Assembly (NCBI GenBank): GCA_004100325.1 | Contig: SCKX01000001.1 | Coordinates: 186,001-250,000, forward strand | Origin: Candidatus Microsaccharimonas sossegonensis | Lineage (GTDB): Bacteria; Patescibacteriota; Saccharimonadia; Saccharimonadales; Saccharimonadaceae | Reading direction: 5' to 3' | DNA length: 64,000 nucleotides | Shown here: positions 40,413 through 51,042 of the stretch, piece after piece | How positions within the stretch are numbered: the stretch's first letter is position 1 | Layout of the letters: every line of letters starts with the position of its first letter | The notes under the pieces: generated by a model | The model's database searches: none | What the model was told of the DNA's origin: nothing | Seen by the model: the letters and a program-made list of their open reading frames with translations, nothing else | Translations under genes and position numbers: made by a program

Positions 40413-41792
40413 ATGAACGCGTTATGGCAGAGTGTGTTGGGTGAAATCGAATTATCGGTTTCTCATGCAACGTTTACGACGTGGTATAAAAAAACTGAGC
40501 TCGTCAGCCAAGATGAAGATGAAGTCGTTATCTCAGTACCTAATATCTTTGCTAAAAAACAATTTGAAGTAAAGTTTAACGACCGTATAAAAAAGGTGCT
40601 TGCAAAAAATGGCGTTGAGCCGAAGAAAATCACCTACACTATTATTGTCACCGGTAAAAAAACACATATTAACCGCGAAACAACACTTAATAATAACCCT
40701 GTCTCTCAACTTCTCTCTTCTTCACCAAATAATCATTCCGTAACACTTGGTCGCCCCATAAAGGGTCTTTCTGTGACTGGTAATCTAAACCCGCGCTATA
40801 CTTTTGATACTTTCATTGTTGGATCAAGTAATGACCTGGCGTATACAGCTAGTTTGGCTGTTTCCTCAAACCCTGGTATGAAATACAACCCTCTTTATTT
40901 TTACGGTGGAGTTGGTTTAGGTAAAACTCACCTTATGCAAGCAGTCGGTAATGAGATTATTAAAAATAATCCCCAGACGAAGGTTTTATATGTGAGTTCA
41001 GAAACCTTTGTGAATGAATTTCTTGATTACATTCGTTTTAAGAAAAAGGGTTTTTCTGATAAATACCGTAATATTGATGTCCTTATCGTTGATGATATGC
41101 AGTTTATTGCCAATAAAGAAAAAACACAGGAAGAATTTTTTCACACATTTAATTTTTTGCATCAAAATAATAAACAGATTATTATCTCTAGTGATAAACC
41201 CCCTCGTAGTATTCCAACCCTTACCGAACGTCTACGTAGTCGATTCGAAATGGGGATGTCAATCGACATACAAATGCCAGATTTTGAAACCCGATGCGCT
41301 ATTTTAAAAGCAAAAGCATCACTTTCTGGTGTTGAACTGAATAATGATACGGTTGAGTACCTCGCAACTAATATCAAAACTAATGTTCGTGAGCTTGAGG
41401 GTGCACTCAACCAGTTACTTGCCTATGCTGAACTACACGGTATTGAGCCGGATATTACGACGGCAGAAGGGCTACTTGGAAGTGTTCGTCACTCTCGTCC
41501 GCAACATTTAACGAGTAAACAAATTATTGACCGAACCGCTAAACACTTTCAACTTGCAATTGAAGAAATGTGTGGTGATAAACGAGATAAACATATTGTG
41601 GTTCCTCGCCAGATCGCAATGTATCTTTTACGATCAGAGCTCCATCTTAGTTTCCCTAAAATTGCTGGAGAGTTAGGTCGTAAAGATCATACCACAGCAA
41701 TTCACTCCGTTGAAAAAATTGAAAAGGCCATTAAATTAGATTTTGTGATCCGTGAACAAGTCGCATCGATTCGAGAAAAGTTATATGTTTAA
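40413..41792 (+). CDS. dnaA: Chromosomal replication initiator protein DnaA
   Basis: NPRYTFDTFIVGSSNDLAYTASLAVSSNPG, GGVGLGKTHLMQAVGNE, DDMQFIANKEKTQEEFFHTFN, KIAGELGRKDHTTAIHSVEKI. Confidence 0.98.
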   Translation: MNALWQSVLGEIELSVSHATFTTWYKKTELVSQDEDEVVISVPNIFAKKQFEVKFNDRIKKVLAKNGVEPKKITYTIIVTGKKTHINRETTLNNNPVSQLLSSSPNNHSVTLGRPIKGLSVTGNLNPRYTFDTFIVGSSNDLAYTASLAVSSNPGMKYNPLYFYGGVGLGKTHLMQAVGNEIIKNNPQTKVLYVSSETFVNEFLDYIRFKKKGFSDKYRNIDVLIVDDMQFIANKEKTQEEFFHTFNFLHQNNKQIIISSDKPPRSIPTLTERLRSRFEMGMSIDIQMPDFETRCAILKAKASLSGVELNNDTVEYLATNIKTNVRELEGALNQLLAYAELHGIEPDITTAEGLLGSVRHSRPQHLTSKQIIDRTAKHFQLAIEEMCGDKRDKHIVVPRQIAMYLLRSELHLSFPKIAGELGRKDHTTAIHSVEKIEKAIKLDFVIREQVASIREKLYV

Positions 41793-42105
41793 ATATTTAT
41801 CGTTTCATAGAATAATGTCTCTATTATCAACACTTGTTTATAACTATATAAAAAATGTGTATAGTTTGTTAATACGAACAGGTAAAACAGGTGATAGGGT
41901 ATACACACTAAAACCCTTCACGTACCAATTCAACTCCTTTATTGTTTATAAATCACTTATTACCCCACTATCTTTACACATATTTACCCCACAGTTGTAC
42001 ACACAAAAAAAATAGTTATATATATTTAGTAGATAAAAGGTTATACCCATCATCCACACCCCCTATTAATAAGAAGAAAAAGATAAATTTTGAAAGGAAC
42101 TCATA
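41793..42105. promoter_or_regulatory. dnaA-dnaN intergenic region with additional DnaA-box-like sites (candidate oriC)
   Basis: TGTGTATAG (41856-41864), TTGTACACA (41995-42003), TCATCCACA (42050-42058), AT-rich stretches. Confidence 0.6.
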
Positions 42106-43206
42106 ATGGAGCTTACTGTTACACAAGAAAATTTTGCAAGAGCATTATCAGCAGTTAGTCGTGTTGCAAGTAATAAAACTGGACTTCCAATCCTCAGTAA
42201 TATTCTCCTTAGAACTGATAATAATCGTCTACTTGTCGCAGCCACAAACCTTGAAATTGCCACAACGCAATATATTGGTGCGAAGATTACTAAACCTGGT
42301 GCACTCACCATCCCAGCTCGCCTTATCTCGGAATTTGTGAATAACCTGCCAAAAGACACAATTAAACTCCAAGTAATAAATAATAACCTCCATATTTCTT
42401 CGGGTAAATTTACATCTATAATTAACGGCGTGATCGCCGATGAATTCCCTGAACTTCCAACAATTAATGAAGCATCGTCTATCAGTTACACAATACATAT
42501 TGATGATTTTAAACAAGCGGTTAATCAAACAATTATTACCGCCAGTTCTGACACAACTAGACCTGTTTTAACAGGAGTCTATTGGCACTCACATGAAGGT
42601 CAATTATATCTTTCGGCCACTGATGGTTATCGCCTCTCTGAACGCCGTTTAGTAGAAACAAAAAGTGATGTTTCGGCGATTATACCGGTACAAACGTTAC
42701 AAGAAGCCCTCCGAACAATCGTTGAAGATTCAGATACAGTTGATATTCTATTTGATGAAACGCAGGTACGTTTCCGTATTAATGATGCAGAAATAATCAG
42801 TCGCTTGGTTGACGGTAACTTTCCAGATTATCGTCAGCTTATTCCAGCCAAATCAGACATCAATGTAACGGTTAATAAGCAAGAATTCATTCGTGTCACG
42901 AAGATCGCTGGTCTATTTGCCCGTGAGTCTGGCGGAAGTGTGACAGTAACAGTTGATGCTGATAATAAATCGGTTTCACTTCACTCTATTGCGTCAGAAT
43001 ATGGAGAGAATACATCTGAACTATCCGCTGAGGTGACGGGAAGTGGTCAAGTGACACTTAATTCCCGGTATCTTACTGAAGCTTTGTCAGTTATTGAAGG
43101 CGATACAATAGAATTTAGTTTTACAGGCAAGCTCTCGCCTTGTATTTTAAAATCAGTCGTCAAAGACGTCGATTATTACCATGTTATTATGCCTCTAAAG
43201 AGTTAA
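42106..43206 (+). CDS. dnaN: DNA polymerase III beta subunit (sliding clamp)
   Basis: MELTVTQENFARALSAVSRVASNKTGLPILSNILL; C-terminal YYHVIMPLKS; between dnaA and recF. Confidence 0.96.
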   Translation: MELTVTQENFARALSAVSRVASNKTGLPILSNILLRTDNNRLLVAATNLEIATTQYIGAKITKPGALTIPARLISEFVNNLPKDTIKLQVINNNLHISSGKFTSIINGVIADEFPELPTINEASSISYTIHIDDFKQAVNQTIITASSDTTRPVLTGVYWHSHEGQLYLSATDGYRLSERRLVETKSDVSAIIPVQTLQEALRTIVEDSDTVDILFDETQVRFRINDAEIISRLVDGNFPDYRQLIPAKSDINVTVNKQEFIRVTKIAGLFARESGGSVTVTVDADNKSVSLHSIASEYGENTSELSAEVTGSGQVTLNSRYLTEALSVIEGDTIEFSFTGKLSPCILKSVVKDVDYYHVIMPLKS

Positions 43207-43210
43207 GTAT

Positions 43211-44257
43211 ATGGCGGTCGTTAGTAAGGTTGTGGTTCAGAATGTTCGTTCGCACGTGCATTATACCGTTAACCTTGCTCCCGGTGTGACGGTTATTACT
43301 GGACCAAATGGAAGTGGTAAAACAACCCTTCTTGAATCAATTTATATTGCCCTTCAAGGTTCTTCATTTAAAGGAAGTGATAATGAAGTACTCCGCGCCG
43401 AAAGTCCTTGGTGGAAAATAGACCTCTTATTAGATGAGCAAAATAAACGAACGGTAAAGTTTGACCCAAATAAAGCAACCAGTCGTAAACAATTTATTAT
43501 CGATGGAAAAACGACAGCAAGGTTAACTCCAAAAAACAAATATCCAATTGTGTTATTTGAACCAGAAGATCTTCGTCTCTTGAATGGATCGCCCGCTCGC
43601 CGCCGCCAGTTTATAGATCGGTTTATTTCACAGCTCAATCCACTCTATAGTATCTCGCTACGTAAATATGAACGCGCCCTACGCCAACGAAACAACCTAT
43701 TAAAACGATTTAATACATCGTCTGACGAGTTATTTGCCTGGGATATTACATTAGCCGAACACGGTGCCTATTTAATTGAGCAACGCACCATGTTTATTGA
43801 AAAAATTAACAGCCAACTCAACAGCGCGTACCACGATATTGCTGAATCAAACGATGAAGTGTCGGTGCATTATTCACACACTCTCGTAGGTGATAGTAAA
43901 CAAAAATTACTAGCTGAACTCCAGGTGCATATCGACCGCGATAAACAACTTGGCAACACTTCGGTTGGTCCGCATCGCCACGATGTTATCTTTCAACTTA
44001 ATCGCTCCCCTGCTATTTCGAATGCATCAAGGGGAGAAGTACGAACTATCATCTTGGCATTAAAATTTCTTGAAGTTGATATTATTGAACAATTATCCGG
44101 CTTAAAACCACTTATATTACTCGACGATGTCTTCTCTGAATTAGACCTAGCTCGTCAAAAAGCCCTTAGTGACAAAACTCGCCAGCACCAAATAGTGATG
44201 ACCAGTACCTATATAGTGTCAGATAGTAAACGCTACCACCACGTGGAACTTATATAA
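43211..44257 (+). CDS. recF: DNA replication/repair protein RecF
   Basis: VITGPNGSGKTTLLESIYIALQGSSFKG, GPHRHDVIF, LLDDVFSELD. Confidence 0.93.
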   Translation: MAVVSKVVVQNVRSHVHYTVNLAPGVTVITGPNGSGKTTLLESIYIALQGSSFKGSDNEVLRAESPWWKIDLLLDEQNKRTVKFDPNKATSRKQFIIDGKTTARLTPKNKYPIVLFEPEDLRLLNGSPARRRQFIDRFISQLNPLYSISLRKYERALRQRNNLLKRFNTSSDELFAWDITLAEHGAYLIEQRTMFIEKINSQLNSAYHDIAESNDEVSVHYSHTLVGDSKQKLLAELQVHIDRDKQLGNTSVGPHRHDVIFQLNRSPAISNASRGEVRTIILALKFLEVDIIEQLSGLKPLILLDDVFSELDLARQKALSDKTRQHQIVMTSTYIVSDSKRYHHVELI

Positions 44258-44272
44258 TTAGTGACACTCACC

Positions 44273-44893
44273 CTAACCCCCAACATCAGAAGTATAAATT
44301 ATTTCATAATCAGCAACTGTGTATCCACGAGACGTAATCTCTTGCTCAATGTATGGTTTAAGAGAGGCGGTATCAATATTTGAATCAACACATACAGCGA
44401 TTTTCGTTACGTCATTTGGATATTTTAGCGATGTACAAGGGTATATACGATATAACCTAGCTTCAATCGGTAAGTCTTTAAGAATTGGATAATTTTTGTC
44501 TAGCTCACTTACCCCTGCATTGAGTTTTTTGCCGCCAAAGCGCTGGACAATTGCCTGGGCTGTTGGATTGTTTAAAAGTTGTTGAGCAGCACTAGTATTT
44601 GGTGTTAACGCAACTAATAATTCTTGTGTCTCACCATTTTTTATAGATATAGTTGTTTCATACTGCGTAAAACCATCTTGTGAAACGGTTATTTTATGAG
44701 TCCCGGGTGTGATTGAAAAGTTACTACTATTATTTACCACTGTTTTGCCACCACTATCTACTTGGATGGTAGCTTTTAAGGGAGCGATAGTTAACGTTAA
44801 TTGAGTTTTAGGGATAGATATAAAAATCAAGCCAAGCACTAATAACACGACACCGATGATGCTAATGATACTAATTTTGATTTTATTACTCAT
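44273..44893 (-). CDS. PEGA-domain membrane protein
   Basis: N-terminal TM; PEGA-like ATIQVDSGGKTVVNNSSNFSITPGTHKITVSQDGFTQYETTISIKNGE. Confidence 0.65.
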   Translation of the reverse strand: MSNKIKISIISIIGVVLLVLGLIFISIPKTQLTLTIAPLKATIQVDSGGKTVVNNSSNFSITPGTHKITVSQDGFTQYETTISIKNGETQELLVALTPNTSAAQQLLNNPTAQAIVQRFGGKKLNAGVSELDKNYPILKDLPIEARLYRIYPCTSLKYPNDVTKIAVCVDSNIDTASLKPYIEQEITSRGYTVADYEIIYTSDVGG

Positions 44894-44903
44894 ACCACCC
44901 TCC

Positions 44904-46094
44904 CTACTTTGTTTGTCCAATATAGCGCGCCACAATTGCACCGTTAGTAATCATCCAAGTTGGATTACTGATTGTACCAAGGCTTGGAACACGTTGTCCC
45001 AGTGACGCATCGGCAGCTGGATAACCACTTTGGTTATTGCCAAGATAGAACGTTGCGTGTCCTAACGTATTACTAAAAAGTATATCGCCTGGTTGAAGAT
45101 CACCTAAGCTCGGATTTGTAATAATTTTATATTTATCGGGGTTAGCGTTGACGTACGTCAATTGTTCCGTGACACCAACTTTTGGAAAACTTGTATCAAC
45201 GCCACTTGATATCATAACTGTTGCGATAAAGCCACTACTGTCACTAGCCTGAGCTGAAGGATTATATTGATCAAGAGCTGTTTGATAGGCGACACTTGCA
45301 TCTGATTTTGCTGCCTTTCCATCTTTAACAGGTTGCGGAAGCGCTAACCTAAGGGCTGTTTTTACGATACCACTCGCGACAATTGTATTTGTCGATGTAC
45401 AATCACTCGATCCGATAGTTGCGCCAGTAACTACAGGCACAGTGTCTTTAAAGAACCCATATATCTGCATCGCGGCAGGAATACGTCTTGTTTGAAGTTT
45501 CGGAAGATCGGCTGAGAGCGGTGTATTAAGAGGGACTTCAAACTTGTCCATCCAAGCTTTTGTTGCAGCAGAAACATCTATGCCAGTACCAAACGCTGTT
45601 GGCGCTAGCCGGGCTTTATAACTACTCTTATACTCGCTAACCAAGTAATTAATCTGAAAAGCAACATCAGAAACGTCGACACCCTGTGCTTTTGCGGCGG
45701 CTTCTAACTTCGTTCGACGGCCGAAAGACCATTGCACCAGTCCATATCCAATACCATTACTTTCTTTAGCGCCACTATTAAAACCTGATTCTGCCTGCAT
45801 ATTTCCCATAATAGCGGCCGCTTGAACGGCATTAAACTCACCAGACCCTGTGAGAAGCGTAAAAATTTGCTTTAGTTTTGGATCATTTTGATCTAATTTT
45901 ACTCCTGATGATGCACCCACGGCAGTACTTGATGCCGATGAACAAGACGTCGCAGTTGGATCATAAAAAAGAATATCATTTCCGCTATAAAATCCGGTAT
46001 CCAACCCAGTATCCAGCGCAAGCACATTCACGGGACTTGAAGCGAGGACGACGATCCCGATGATTATGAGGCTGAAAGAGGATATTTTCTTCAT
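44904..46094 (-). CDS. Secreted peptidoglycan hydrolase: phage tail lysozyme-like plus NlpC/P60-CHAP-like region
   Basis: AAAIMGNMQAESGFNSGAKESNGIGYGLVQWSFGRR; LGDLQPGDILFSNTLGHATFYLGNN. Confidence 0.75.
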   Translation of the reverse strand: MKKISSFSLIIIGIVVLASSPVNVLALDTGLDTGFYSGNDILFYDPTATSCSSASSTAVGASSGVKLDQNDPKLKQIFTLLTGSGEFNAVQAAAIMGNMQAESGFNSGAKESNGIGYGLVQWSFGRRTKLEAAAKAQGVDVSDVAFQINYLVSEYKSSYKARLAPTAFGTGIDVSAATKAWMDKFEVPLNTPLSADLPKLQTRRIPAAMQIYGFFKDTVPVVTGATIGSSDCTSTNTIVASGIVKTALRLALPQPVKDGKAAKSDASVAYQTALDQYNPSAQASDSSGFIATVMISSGVDTSFPKVGVTEQLTYVNANPDKYKIITNPSLGDLQPGDILFSNTLGHATFYLGNNQSGYPAADASLGQRVPSLGTISNPTWMITNGAIVARYIGQTK

Positions 46095-46119
46095 ACATCT
46101 GTACTATTTAAACTATACA

Positions 46120-49100
46120 TCAAGGTCTAACACTGGGGTCATATTGTAAATTAGGATCTGACGCTGGAGGGACGTCAACGTGGACGTGATCACAATTATC
46201 AGGAAAAGTCGTAACCCCAACAGCTAAAGTAACCGCTGGTCCACAAGCCGATTGACCAACACGAGAACTTTTACCATTGATGGCTGCTGCTGACAAAATG
46301 GGCATTTCAAGGTTAATGACGCCAACAGAAGCTGCATTTCGTCCATCCAAAACTTTGCCATTAGCGACTGCGATATCTAATCCACTCCCATTTCCAGCAT
46401 AGTGCCGACTTGCTGGTGAAGATCGTCCGCCAGCCGTACTGTTGTTTGAACACATACGGTTAAGATCACTAATTTTTATTGGGTAACTGTCGGTAACTGT
46501 GTCGATAATTTTAAGAATATTGATATTAATACCACACGGCATCGCGTTACCATCGACTTTTCCACTCGCAATATCTTCAAGTTTTGGCTTAACATTATTA
46601 TTTAGATATGTCACCCTATTCTTTGCAACAATTTTTGCCGCCAATGATTTTTTATCCAAACTACTACTTGTGGCTGTTGAGTTACCACTGATAACATCTT
46701 CACCATTTAAAGATTGAATAGTTTGATAATCTAGTAAGAATACTGATATTGCTAATAACGAACGGGGATCTTTCACCTGGCCTGTAGTTGTACTTCCAAA
46801 GTCATTCTTTGAACCAACGCAGGCACCATTTGTACAACTACTATTCTTACTGAGTGATCCAGAAACAGTATTTGGATCTTTTGTTACTGAATTAACAGTA
46901 CATCCGGCAGAATTGAATAAATAATCACCCGAACTTGCATTACCACACGACGTAATAAAGTCACTGAGCGGTGTTCCACTCTTAATATACCCAGACGATA
47001 CAAGATCATCGATTGTTGCACCATCAGGAATAGTAATCGACTCATCAAGCCAACCTTCGTTCTGAATAAGTGTCAAAGCTTCACTAGTTGACATACTTGC
47101 TTGATCGGTTGTTATACCAGTACAAGGCATACCAGCAGCGTTAATGGCTGGTGTATTAGATGGATCTGTTGTATCAAGGCCAAAATCAGCCGCATACCCA
47201 CATGATTCAGGGGTAAAATTAGCTGCACTTGCAGACGGAGAGAGGCTGACAAATGGAGTTTTTAAATACCCAAGTATTTGCGAGAAAATACTGCCATCAT
47301 AAGAACCGGTTGCAAGTGTTGCAACACTAAGATTATTTACAATACTTCCAAGGAAAGTATATTGGCTAGACGTGTCAAACGGACTAAGCGAGGCAATATC
47401 CATTTGTTTTCGAAAAGCTTGATTTTGTTGTTGCAGAGCCACATAACCAGATAATTGAGTTGTTTTTAGTGCCGGTAGATTACGAGCCATACCACCAGCT
47501 GAAAAGAACGCCAAACCAGATATTCCTAGTACATCCCCCAAGTCTTGTCCTACTGCTTTTGGAATGGCGTTATTTGCTGCCACAGAAGCAAGAACCTTAC
47601 TTGCAATGTCGGTAATAATAGCTTGAGTAGCTTGTGTGGCAATTTCGCTGATTGCAACACTCCCAGCCACCTTAATAAGGCCACCAACCAGTGTTGTGGA
47701 AGAAGCAACTGTTATGGCTGCGTCAACGGCCATCGCACTATACATGGATGCCGGGTTAAGCACTACATTACATGCTGGCTGTACTGCTTTTGATGCTGCG
47801 ACCGAACCAACAACAACTGGATTCGTAAGGGCTGCATACCCTGGTGTATAAGCTGCCGATACTGGTGGTTTACCCTTGTTAATACCCAATGCGGAAAGAA
47901 GAATTGGCGAATCTAGCGCAGACGACATTTTTCCATCACTCGACCGCGGAGACTTATTTGTAAGGAGTGATCCGATTGCGCTCATATCATCGCTTGTGAA
48001 CCCAGCAGACGTATCGACACCAGAAGCTTTTAATTTGGATGCCGGTGATAAGATAACATCATTTATATATGGAAGAATTTGTGCAAGTTGAATGGCAGCA
48101 ACACCTGCTGCAATATAACCAGGTGCTTTGACGCCCATACAGCCAGCAACCGCAAGTGTGTATCCAACCCCACCCTTTTTAGCTTTGCCAAGCTGATCAT
48201 TTACCTTTGCTCTTATTCCATCAGGGACAGCATTTAACTTATCAATTCCTGGTATCCGCGCGCGAATTTTCTCCAGTGCCTTAGAAAAACGATCTTTTGA
48301 TGCTACACCACCATTTTTGCCATCTGCAATACCACCATCTTTCTTAAGATTGAACGGGTCTAAGAATTTTTTTGTTATATACTTACCTGACCATGCCTTC
48401 AGGCGAAGATTGAAAGCACCGCCAGTTCCTAATATTTTTGCCGCAACCTTGGGATTTTTTGCAAGGTAACCCGTTAAATCTTTGGCAGCAACATTTACTT
48501 TTCCTGCCTCAGTTTCTATAGAATAGCCCGTCGGATTCTTTGATGGGTATCCCTTTTTGCTATCCGTATTGGTCGTAGATGAATCATATATAGGTGTAAT
48601 GCCTTTAGTCTTGAGCTGATCGAGGGCTACATTTGATATACGCCCCATTTTACATGTAATGCTCTTGCTGCTATTCGCACAAATAGGATCACCAGTGGTT
48701 GCAAACCCGAACGCTTTCATAAAACGACGTTCCATCGATGTCGAGCTAGAATCATTATTGATTGTCATATTTTCCATAAGATTAACCAACATACTTGCAG
48801 GACCAAGAAAACCACCAACGACACCACCACCAATACCCAAAAACGCCAGAACGGCAAAAATTGCGCCTCGCTTTTTTACAAAGCCTTTAAAATTTGCGGT
48901 CGTAAAGCGTCGACCTTTGGCTGATTGACCGCCCCTATAATTACTCTGCCAATTTCCACCAGCATCTTCGGCATCACGCACAGCGTCGGTAGAATCACCC
49001 CCATTTTTATTGTCACCACCGTGATTGGCTGGGTCGTTCGCAAACGCCTCTAACTGATCAAGACCGGCGCCACTGTACGCTGATCCTATACCGTCTTGAT

Positions 49101-49191
49101 ATGCTTGCTCACCAGGATTGTGAGCACTATCTTGCGCTTCTTTTTCATCATTCGGCAGTGTTGATTGTGGAGATGCCATAACTGCTACCAT
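46120..49191 (-). CDS. Large T4SS-associated membrane protein with C-terminal M15-like peptidase motif
   Basis: TM region near residue 110; central hydrophobic segments; C-terminal SRHYAGNGSGLDIAV ... DNCDHVHVDVPP. Confidence 0.6.
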   Translation of the reverse strand: MVAVMASPQSTLPNDEKEAQDSAHNPGEQAYQDGIGSAYSGAGLDQLEAFANDPANHGGDNKNGGDSTDAVRDAEDAGGNWQSNYRGGQSAKGRRFTTANFKGFVKKRGAIFAVLAFLGIGGGVVGGFLGPASMLVNLMENMTINNDSSSTSMERRFMKAFGFATTGDPICANSSKSITCKMGRISNVALDQLKTKGITPIYDSSTTNTDSKKGYPSKNPTGYSIETEAGKVNVAAKDLTGYLAKNPKVAAKILGTGGAFNLRLKAWSGKYITKKFLDPFNLKKDGGIADGKNGGVASKDRFSKALEKIRARIPGIDKLNAVPDGIRAKVNDQLGKAKKGGVGYTLAVAGCMGVKAPGYIAAGVAAIQLAQILPYINDVILSPASKLKASGVDTSAGFTSDDMSAIGSLLTNKSPRSSDGKMSSALDSPILLSALGINKGKPPVSAAYTPGYAALTNPVVVGSVAASKAVQPACNVVLNPASMYSAMAVDAAITVASSTTLVGGLIKVAGSVAISEIATQATQAIITDIASKVLASVAANNAIPKAVGQDLGDVLGISGLAFFSAGGMARNLPALKTTQLSGYVALQQQNQAFRKQMDIASLSPFDTSSQYTFLGSIVNNLSVATLATGSYDGSIFSQILGYLKTPFVSLSPSASAANFTPESCGYAADFGLDTTDPSNTPAINAAGMPCTGITTDQASMSTSEALTLIQNEGWLDESITIPDGATIDDLVSSGYIKSGTPLSDFITSCGNASSGDYLFNSAGCTVNSVTKDPNTVSGSLSKNSSCTNGACVGSKNDFGSTTTGQVKDPRSLLAISVFLLDYQTIQSLNGEDVISGNSTATSSSLDKKSLAAKIVAKNRVTYLNNNVKPKLEDIASGKVDGNAMPCGININILKIIDTVTDSYPIKISDLNRMCSNNSTAGGRSSPASRHYAGNGSGLDIAVANGKVLDGRNAASVGVINLEMPILSAAAINGKSSRVGQSACGPAVTLAVGVTTFPDNCDHVHVDVPPASDPNLQYDPSVRP

Positions 49192-49212
49192 TATACCCTA
49201 TCGAATAGGGGT

Positions 49213-51042
49213 TTAAGGGTTTCCGTTTCCCTGCACGGCAGCTTGGGGATTGGTGGTAATGAGCTGTTGTTCGGTGGGACTTGCCTGGATATTAATATGA
49301 ACATGACTTTGCCCCGCAAAGAACAAACCCTGCCCAATCGGGAAGTTGGCAAGTCGCTTCTTTTCTTCCTCGGTGAGTTTAAAGACGTCCGACAAAACGT
49401 CGACGGCGCTGGCAGACTGTTTTAAAAGCAGTTGCATAGAGGAGTTGGCAACAATTGCGCGTCCCATTTTGCTTCCTATAAAGTCTTCCACGTCCTGAGT
49501 AATCGTCGTAAGACCCAGGTAATATTTACGAGCACGTTTGGCAAGGCTAAATAGGAAGTTTGCCGAGTCGTCATACTTCATTAATTGCCACGCCTCATCC
49601 ACAATCAGCATGCGCTTTTTTTGGTCGGTGCGGGTAATGTTCCATATGTGACTGAGTACAATATACATGGCAATCGGACGAAGTTCGTCTTCAAGATCGC
49701 GGATATTAAAGACGACCATCGGGTTATTAATATCGATATTTGATTGTTGACTAAAAATGCCGGCAAACGTCCCAGTGGTATATTTTCGAAGACGCTGTGC
49801 TAGCTGCGGACCAGACCCACCCATATGGAGTAACGTGTCATAAAGGTCTGAAATAACCGGCGGTGGTGAATGATGTGTTAATGGATCGCTGGTAATACCA
49901 ACACGCGCATATGTGTCGATAAGTGCTTGGTCAAGGTCAGCTTCCTCAACTGGCGTGAGTGCCGCCATTGCTGTACCGTTGGCTGCAATCTGCGTCCCAC
50001 CAAGCATCAGACGAAAAAGCCCATGAAGTGTCACGAGGTTTGCACGGAGGGCATCTTCTGCCTCGTCGCTGTCAATCACTCGCGGCAAGTCAAACGGATT
50101 AATGCGTGTATTTGAATTAAGACTGAGGTGAACGTAACTGCCGCCAACTGCTTCGGCCAGTTTTTGATACTCATTTTCTGGGTCAATGATGATAACTTCA
50201 GTCCCAAGCATCATACTTCGGAGCGCCTCAAGCTTGACCGTAAATGACTTACCAGCACCAGACTTTGCAAAGACGACCATATTGGCATTTTCCAGCCGGT
50301 AACGGTCAAAAATGACCAGCCCGTTGTTGTGCATGTTAATGCCATACAAGATACCGGTATTATCGGTCAGGTCGGCACTGGTGAATGGAAAGCTAGTGCT
50401 AATTGCACCGGTGTTCATGTTGCGGCGAATCTGCAGTTGGTCTGACATTTGAGGGATCGTGCTGTTAAGTCCCTGCTCTTGCTGAGAAGAGGCAACCTTA
50501 CTAAATACCAGCTGCTGACCAAAAAGCGTCTCAATTTTATTTTGGACGAAATTCAGTTCATCAAGGCTATCAGCCCATAACGTGACATACAAACCAAACC
50601 GAAAAAACCGCTCGGCCCCAAGTTGAATCTGGTCACGTAGCTCCTCAGCGTCGTTAATTGCTGCTTCAAGGGCAGGATCACGCGTCTTACCCTTCTCATT
50701 ATTGATCGACGTGCTCGCCTCTAGCTGCGTCACCTTTTTACGGAGATTATTAAGGACCACCTGGCTATCAACCGGATAGACGTACATACTCACATCAAGT
50801 ACTTCGTCGATGTTAATAAGCGAACTGAGCCACCCAGTATAAATTTGTCGCGGGTAGCCATAGACATACAACGTGCGACCATATTTCGTTCCCAGGCGAA
50901 AGTATGACGAGTGGATCTCGATACTGCTTGGTGCAATCAGGTCTCGAAGTGTTGAGACGCCCTTCATGAACGCCTGCTCTACTTCGGCTTGTTCGCGGGC
51001 GCGCTGCTGGGCAGCAACATCGACAGCAGTTTGCTTGGCCAT
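49213..51042 (-). CDS. virB4: VirB4/TraC-type T4SS ATPase
   Basis: FAKSGAGKSFTVKLEALRSMMLGTEVIIIDPENEY, MLIVDEAWQLMKYDDS, TITQDVEDF. Confidence 0.92.
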   Translation of the reverse strand: MAKQTAVDVAAQQRAREQAEVEQAFMKGVSTLRDLIAPSSIEIHSSYFRLGTKYGRTLYVYGYPRQIYTGWLSSLINIDEVLDVSMYVYPVDSQVVLNNLRKKVTQLEASTSINNEKGKTRDPALEAAINDAEELRDQIQLGAERFFRFGLYVTLWADSLDELNFVQNKIETLFGQQLVFSKVASSQQEQGLNSTIPQMSDQLQIRRNMNTGAISTSFPFTSADLTDNTGILYGINMHNNGLVIFDRYRLENANMVVFAKSGAGKSFTVKLEALRSMMLGTEVIIIDPENEYQKLAEAVGGSYVHLSLNSNTRINPFDLPRVIDSDEAEDALRANLVTLHGLFRLMLGGTQIAANGTAMAALTPVEEADLDQALIDTYARVGITSDPLTHHSPPPVISDLYDTLLHMGGSGPQLAQRLRKYTTGTFAGIFSQQSNIDINNPMVVFNIRDLEDELRPIAMYIVLSHIWNITRTDQKKRMLIVDEAWQLMKYDDSANFLFSLAKRARKYYLGLTTITQDVEDFIGSKMGRAIVANSSMQLLLKQSASAVDVLSDVFKLTEEEKKRLANFPIGQGLFFAGQSHVHINIQASPTEQQLITTNPQAAVQGNGNP

